Shown piece by piece: positions 60,931 to 64,000 of a stretch of DNA of 64,000 nucleotides. The DNA comes from Onchidella celtica (Eukaryota; Mollusca; Gastropoda; Systellommatophora; Onchidiidae): the NCBI GenBank assembly GCA_963931925.1, contig OZ007576.1:17017577-17081576 (forward strand), in the 5' to 3' direction. The notes beneath the pieces are model-generated. The model was not told where the DNA came from. It ran no database searches and was given only the letters and a program-made list of their open reading frames with translations. Every line of letters begins with the position of its first letter. The first letter of the stretch is position 1. The translations under genes and the position numbers were made by a program.

Positions 60931-61794
60931 TCGGGTCAGAAAATGTCAGTGATAACACAATTTGCTCTCAACCTGTTTTCAGTCTTCATGTTTGTACAAT
61001 TTCAATGTGTTTTGTGGACACCATTGTTTGCTTTGCTCATGTGAAATGTGTGGGTTTGTTGAAAATTTCAGTTTGTAAATATTTGCTGGAGAAAATGTGG
61101 CAAAGATTTCAGGGATTCAAGCTGAAAATGTGTATCAGAGAGATTGGAAGAAAACCGGGCATAATTTTTAGTTGCATTCAGGCATTTTAAAGTGGAAGTT
61201 TAGATTTAAATTGAGGTACAAATAACATTATGAATGAATAATGTGTTGTGACAGCATAAAATGGATAAAACGTTGCAGCCAATGAAGTGAGAAAAGCCAG
61301 CATGATGATGATTGGCATAATTTGCCATTTTATTAATAGATTGTAAATTGACAACAATAAAAAAACTTAATATTTTGACCCCCATTGCGATTGATCAGTT
61401 TTGGCTGCAACATATGGTCAATTACATGCCATCGCCTCACAAATGGATTTCAAAAGAAGTAGAAAATTAAACCTACGAGTTCTTCAGGATATATTTATCG
61501 TCGGTTGGTTGTTAGAACGTCATTAAAACTAAAATTCAAGCCTGTAGTCTAATTCCAAAGCCAGAAAGAGAAAGTACTGAGCTGTGTTCACTGCTCAGGT
61601 ATAGGCCCATTGCACATATCGTCCATCTTTGATTGTAAGGACCAACGCATCACCATGGCGATTGTAGCATTGATTTTGATTCGTTAGCTGATTTGCACTG
61701 CGAGCAATTGAGGCGTCGAGAACCAACCAGCGGCAAGCTAAAAGTAGTTCACTACAGTAAACAATGGCACGCATGTACATGCACATGGGAGACA

Positions 61795-61914
61795 TTTGGT
61801 CAATTCTTTCACTTCCTTTCCCTTGTTTACACGGATGGTAGGGAATCTGGCCAGCTTGGATCCATCCTTTCCACCCCTGTTATAACAGTCAACTGCAATG
61901 CAACCAGCAGGCAT
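61795..61914 (-). CDS. THAP-type zinc finger, N-terminal half (partial)
   Basis: From ATG 61914 the minus strand reads MPAGCIAVDCYNRGG, then LARFPTIRVNKGKEVKELTK (40 codons). MP-x2-C-x4-C with a following FP motif is the start of the C2CH THAP domain, a DNA-binding finger shared by nuclear regulators and P-element-like transposases. In related invertebrate proteins the next residues are usually RR-x2-W. Here the frame continues without that, so an exon border near 61795 (weak GTCTCC donor) or truncation is likely. No second half was found at lower coordinates. Confidence 0.55.
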
Positions 61915-62188
61915 TGTAAACGAAAATTTTTCCATACTCGTTTTATTCGCTCATAACACACTTCGACACTTATTAATCACGTCGAGACTGATATTTTTCA
62001 CAAAAACTTTATTTGTGTATGTTTATTTTGTCAAAAAACAAGAGCATATAAACATCCGGTGATTTTCCGGTGATTTTACGGTGATTTGTGCACTACGTCA
62101 TCTTTACCCGAACGCCGCACACACAACTCCACAGCGATCAGCAGACAAAGACAGAAGGCTAGCCAACCCTACTCGAAACGTGACAAAC
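61915..62188. promoter_or_regulatory. Candidate bidirectional promoter between THAP and P2X7-like genes
   Basis: The 274 bp separate two divergent ATGs. They contain a triplet of near-identical blocks, CCGGTGATTTT, CCGGTGATTTT and ACGGTGATTTG (about 62056-62090), then TACGTCA (a CRE-like half site, about 62095-62101). No TATA box is convincing in either direction. Confidence 0.4.
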
Positions 62189-62310
62189 ATGGAAACTGTA
62201 AGGCCGTACCAGTTCGAGCCAGCGAAAATTAAAAGATCATCATCTGAGCCTGAAGGAGAAGATGTCAACAGTGGAGATGACACTGAACCAGTGAATGTGG
62301 ACATTGACTG
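62189..62310 (+). CDS. P2X7-like gene exon 1
   Basis: ATG 62189 opens METVRPYQFEPAKIKRSSSE. YQFEP is a recurring N-terminal signature of this stand-alone family. The exon ends with TG of the split Trp codon before GTGAGA. Confidence 0.72.
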
Positions 62311-63209
62311 GTGAGATTTAGATAGATCTAGATCTAGAAATCTAGATAGACTCTATATGATCTAGATCTAGATCTAGATAAGCAAAAGATACCCCATCTC
62401 ATCTAGACTCGAGTCAAAATCAGTCTAGATCTAGATCTACGATTGTCTTGTTAAACATTATTAGGAAGGTTTGGGATTAGTAACAGATCTAGAGCTAGTG
62501 GTACTAATACATGTACTTGTAGTAATAGACCTAGATCTACATATAATATTATAATGTGTAGGCTATTCGAGTAATGTTAATTTGGGCGTAGGCCTATATA
62601 GATCTAGACATAGATCTATATTAAGTAGACAGTGGAGCATTCTAAGAAGAGTGCTTCTTCTTGGCAGCTTTTATAATCTAGATCTAGATCTTATTTGAAG
62701 TTTGATCAACTCCATGAAAAAATGATAGCCTACAATTAAATTAAAGTGTCGCAGGAATCTGTGCAGTGACCAAAATTTAGAGTAAAACTAGTTCAGCTTG
62801 TTCAGACTGCAGTCTCTAAGAAGAAAAATGTAAAAAAAGTAATACATCATGTGTGTTTTTTTTAATGCATTAGATAACACTGTAATTTTAAAAAATTGTA
62901 ACTTGTAAACCATTTTATCGTATTATTATTAACTCTGTGGAGATATTTCAAATTCGTTAAGTATTAGACAGCACCGATTACAGTATGATTTATTAAAAAA
63001 AAAAAATTTTCTTTCTTTTCAGGTGTACCTGTGAAAATTGTGCAGTGATGCCAACTGCAGCAGAAAATGTTTGCTGCCAGGATTTTGTGGAAATTCTGGA
63101 AAAACTGCAAGAATATGAGGAACGGCAGAACCTGCGAGAGCTTCCTAATTGCATTATGCAACATCTGGGTTTTGAGCAGAACTGCCTTTCTGTGTATGTG
63201 TTGGAGTGA
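62189..63209 (+). CDS. P2X7 C-terminal-like cysteine-rich domain protein (short, two exons)
   Basis: Exons 62189-62310 and 63023-63209 join in phase (122 + 187 nt) to give 102 residues. The N-terminus METVRPYQFEP is followed by an acidic, Ser-rich linker. The module DWCTCENCAVMPTAAENVCC, then PNCIMQHLGFEQNCLSVYVL, matches the zinc-binding cytoplasmic tail of P2X7 receptors. That tail also occurs in many stand-alone invertebrate and fish proteins, often named P2X purinoceptor 7-like. No membrane segment or channel domain is present, so it is not a receptor. It ends at TGA 63207-63209, earlier than most relatives; the frame stays open for over 70 codons beyond. It probably lies inside intron 11 of the dehydrogenase gene. 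Confidence 0.75.
62320..62700. repeat. AGATCT-rich palindromic microsatellite in intron
   Basis: The intron of the P2X7-like gene holds many AGATCTAGATCTAG palindromes in clusters at about 62322-62345, 62360-62380, 62415-62440, 62480-62540 and 62600-62690. Confidence 0.75.
63023..63209 (+). CDS. P2X7-like gene exon 2 (WCxC module)
   Basis: The acceptor is CTTTCTTTTCAG, and the first base completes Trp. The exon encodes CTCENCAVMPT, VCCQDF and CIMQHLGFEQNC before TGA. Confidence 0.78.
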
Positions 63210-63290
63210 GACTTGGCTCGAATGAGACAAGATGGCGAAGATGAAGAGGAACTAATTCACCAGTATGTAGAAAGTCACACCAAAATGTTA

Positions 63291-63296
63291 AATAAA
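63291..63296 (+). terminator. Polyadenylation signal for the P2X7-like gene
   Basis: AATAAA lies 82 bp after the TGA at 63207-63209, a usual distance for a short 3' UTR. Confidence 0.5.
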
Positions 63297-63299
63297 CGA

Positions 63300-64000
63300 T
63301 TTTTTGCTCATATTTATATCATAGACAAAAGGGCCAGAAATACTGGGAGGGACTCCCAAAATCACCTTTTACTTTTAGCATTACATTCGGTTTTTGAATT
63401 ATTCACTTTATATTCTTATATAATATAGTAGTTTTGAGAGATTCCACATATTTTGCAAAACAAGAAAACACCTTGTCTTTATGGCATTAGCAGGTTAAAA
63501 AAGGACCCATTCGTTTCTCACAACTTCCTTTGATAGAGATTTACAAGCCTTTGTGTCACGAAATATTAAGTAGAGGACTAAAGTCCCATAAAATATTCAC
63601 TTACTGAAATGTTTAAAGTATTTTGTATACAGCTTTCTGATATCAAAGGACAACAATGCAACAATTTTAAATAAAATAGGACAGAGCACCGGCATTTTTC
63701 ACATATTTGTGATCAAAGGAAGTTAAAAAATCATGTCATCTGATCCCAAATATCCATTACATGTTCTAAATGTTAAACACAGTGTACATCAGCTGACTGT
63801 CTGAATTTCATGTTGAAAATCCCATATAAAAAAAAAGTCGCGAACTTAGTGGGCTTAGAATGGCAGAAGCGGCTTCAATGTCAGATTTTTTCGTAGTAGC
63901 CGAGCTCCTTACATTACAAATTTAATATGAAAGGTGATTTTTTGTTTAAAAATGACATTAAGAAGGTTAACAATAACATGGAAGTATTGTCATTCTTTTT
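63300..64000. other. Gene-free end of window
   Basis: I see no exon here. The expected last exon of the acyl-CoA dehydrogenase is not recognisable in this stretch or in 60557-62080. Confidence 0.4.

Noticed and set aside
62104-62304. Minus-strand frame opposite P2X7-like exon 1
   Set aside because: It is antisense to an exon whose sense reading has the YQFEP signature and a phase-correct splice to the WCxC module.
63207-63209. TGA as a selenocysteine codon in the P2X7-like gene
   Set aside because: No SECIS-like hairpin was identifiable by eye, and relatives are not known to carry Sec at this site. Simple termination or nonsense is more likely.

Overview
The window looks like nuclear DNA of an animal, most probably a gastropod mollusc. 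Coding sequence is sparse and split into short exons with GT...AG borders. There are many long microsatellites, tRNA-derived SINEs and solo LTRs. One secreted protein has an Ig-like domain joined to a C-type lectin domain, an architecture typical of snail defence lectins. The species cannot be named from the sequence.

Five gene loci can be supported. (1) Minus strand, 387-5498: a two-exon gene for a 349-residue secreted Ig + C-type lectin protein, with a solo LTR in its only intron. (2) Minus strand, 15216-20608: a five-exon cytosolic sulfotransferase with its catalytic and PAPS-binding motifs preserved but one in-frame TAA in exon 4; a possible N-terminal exon lies near 28.7 kb. (3) Plus strand, 51112-60556 and probably beyond: eleven exons of a mitochondrial AidB/ACDH-11-type acyl-CoA dehydrogenase whose last coding exon is not in the window. 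(4) Plus strand, 62189-63209: a two-exon gene with a P2X7 C-terminal-like, cysteine-rich module. (5) Minus strand, about 61795-61914: the N-terminal half of a THAP zinc finger, head to head with gene 4. Genes 4 and 5 appear to sit in intron 11, the still-open last intron of gene 3.

The 30 kb between genes 2 and 3 (about 21-51 kb), and most intron space, is repeat DNA. Four solo LTRs start TGT and end GTGACA; three have perfect 5-bp target duplications and the fourth sits inside a GATA microsatellite. A 1000-bp TTA-flanked, Harbinger-like nonautonomous element carries a nested SINE. hAT-like elements, LINE remnants and at least six SINE copies or fragments are also present. So are two telomere-like TTAGGG-derived tracts, several minisatellites (11, about 27, 50, 58 and 72 bp units) and an unusual number of roughly 15-base G or C runs. 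No rRNA gene, canonical tRNA gene or CRISPR array was seen.
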